Shown here piece by piece: positions 63,705 to 64,000 of a DNA stretch of 64,000 bases. A program made the position numbers and the translations under genes. The notes under the pieces are model-generated. The model searched no databases. It was not told the origin of the DNA and worked only from the letters and a program-made list of their open reading frames with translations. This stretch comes from a virus: positions 39,501 through 103,500 of the IMG/VR virus record IMGVR_UViG_3300018080_000129. One strand, written 5' to 3'. Each line of letters opens with the position of its first letter. The stretch's first letter is position 1.

Positions 63705-64000
63705 TCATTCTTCTGAATACACTTCGTCAAGATACTCCTGCCAACATCTTTCTTCTTCCTCGGACAACTTGAACCCAAGAGCTTCAATGTCCTTTTTCAT
63801 TTGCAACATGCCTTCCTTCGCTTGCTGCTCATAATCCCTGACTTCGAAAGGACTCATGTCCAGCACAAGATAGCCAATGCCACGAAAGCTTTCTGTTAGC
63901 TGGAGAATGTCCTTCCATGACTTGGGAGCAGGCATCTCGACCATTTTGTCTTTCTTCGGGTCATACGAAGAGACACAGCTTATCTTTCCCGCATCGTAGA
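63705..64000 (-). CDS. Hypothetical protein (5' end outside window)
   Basis: The frame is open to the right edge, so the N-terminus is probably missing. Visible 98 residues: SSYDPKKDKMVEMPAPKSWKD-like start and a helical acidic end (EEERCWQEYLDEVYSEE). An internal ATG 63944 exists, but the text around it reads like the middle of a protein. It is followed 24 nt later by the LemA-like gene. No motif. Confidence 0.5.
   Translation of the reverse strand, partial: YDAGKISCVSSYDPKKDKMVEMPAPKSWKDILQLTESFRGIGYLVLDMSPFEVRDYEQQAKEGMLQMKKDIEALGFKLSEEEERCWQEYLDEVYSEE

Overview
The window is a piece of a large tailed double-stranded DNA phage genome. Every gene I can support lies on the minus strand, so gene order runs from position 64000 down to 1. 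The phage identity rests on a contiguous head-packaging block (terminase large subunit, portal, prohead-protease-like protein, acidic scaffold-like proteins, HK97-type major capsid protein), a giant collagen-like fibre and several homing elements. Coding density is high, many neighbours overlap by ATGA or TAATG, Shine-Dalgarno sites are strong, and promoters are sigma70-like. The host cannot be named; the tmRNA and the type I-C-like CRISPR repeat only say it is a bacterium.

Layout from low to high coordinates. 1-4 kb: a cut 2H-phosphoesterase-like gene, small unknown genes, and a homing endonuclease fused to a DNA methyltransferase. 4-24 kb: virion assembly genes, with inteins in the protease-like protein and in the terminase Walker A motif. 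24-30 kb: sigma-like and NusG-like regulators, a vWA protein with a peptidase-like motif, and small unknowns. 29.8-32.8 kb: a phage-borne two-component cassette (hybrid histidine kinase, two receiver proteins, a membrane protein). 32.9-37.9 kb: two zinc-ribbon proteins split by an HNH gene, a Ro60-like TROVE/vWA protein and, just upstream of it, a discrete small RNA gene. 38-43 kb: a CgeB-like glycosyltransferase, a radical SAM protein and a protein with four glycosyltransferase domains. 43-50.5 kb: fibre and envelope genes, including a 1688-residue Gly-X-Gln collagen-like protein. 50.7-52.5 kb: an RNA operon with three further Y-RNA-like elements, two initiator-like tRNAs, a peptidyl-tRNA hydrolase (PTH2) reading frame and two-codon minigenes. 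52.6-57.1 kb: homing endonucleases, small genes, a fourth receiver protein and a second radical SAM protein. 57.16-57.9 kb: a second RNA island with a tmRNA, a solitary CRISPR-like repeat 7 nt upstream of it, and an unknown structured RNA. 57.9-64 kb: small cysteine-rich and unknown genes, a tandem HNH endonuclease, a multi-pass membrane protein and a LemA-like protein.

The most interesting thread is RNA. The four elements near 37.8, 51.9, 52.1 and 52.3 kb share one geometry: an outer stem, an internal loop with GCTCCA on its 5' side and 8 nt on its 3' side, an 8-bp stem, then TTACTTC or ATACTTC. One lies directly upstream of the Ro60-like gene. Another contains a circularly permuted tRNA (T arm, 7-bp acceptor-like hairpin, TA, D arm), the layout known for bacterial YrlA-type Y RNAs. 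Together with the tmRNA, PTH2 and fMet-like tRNAs this suggests a phage-encoded RNA and translation quality-control system. The solitary type I-C-like repeat resembles the solitary repeat units reported as RNA-based anti-CRISPRs. These functional readings are inference; the sequence patterns are directly visible.
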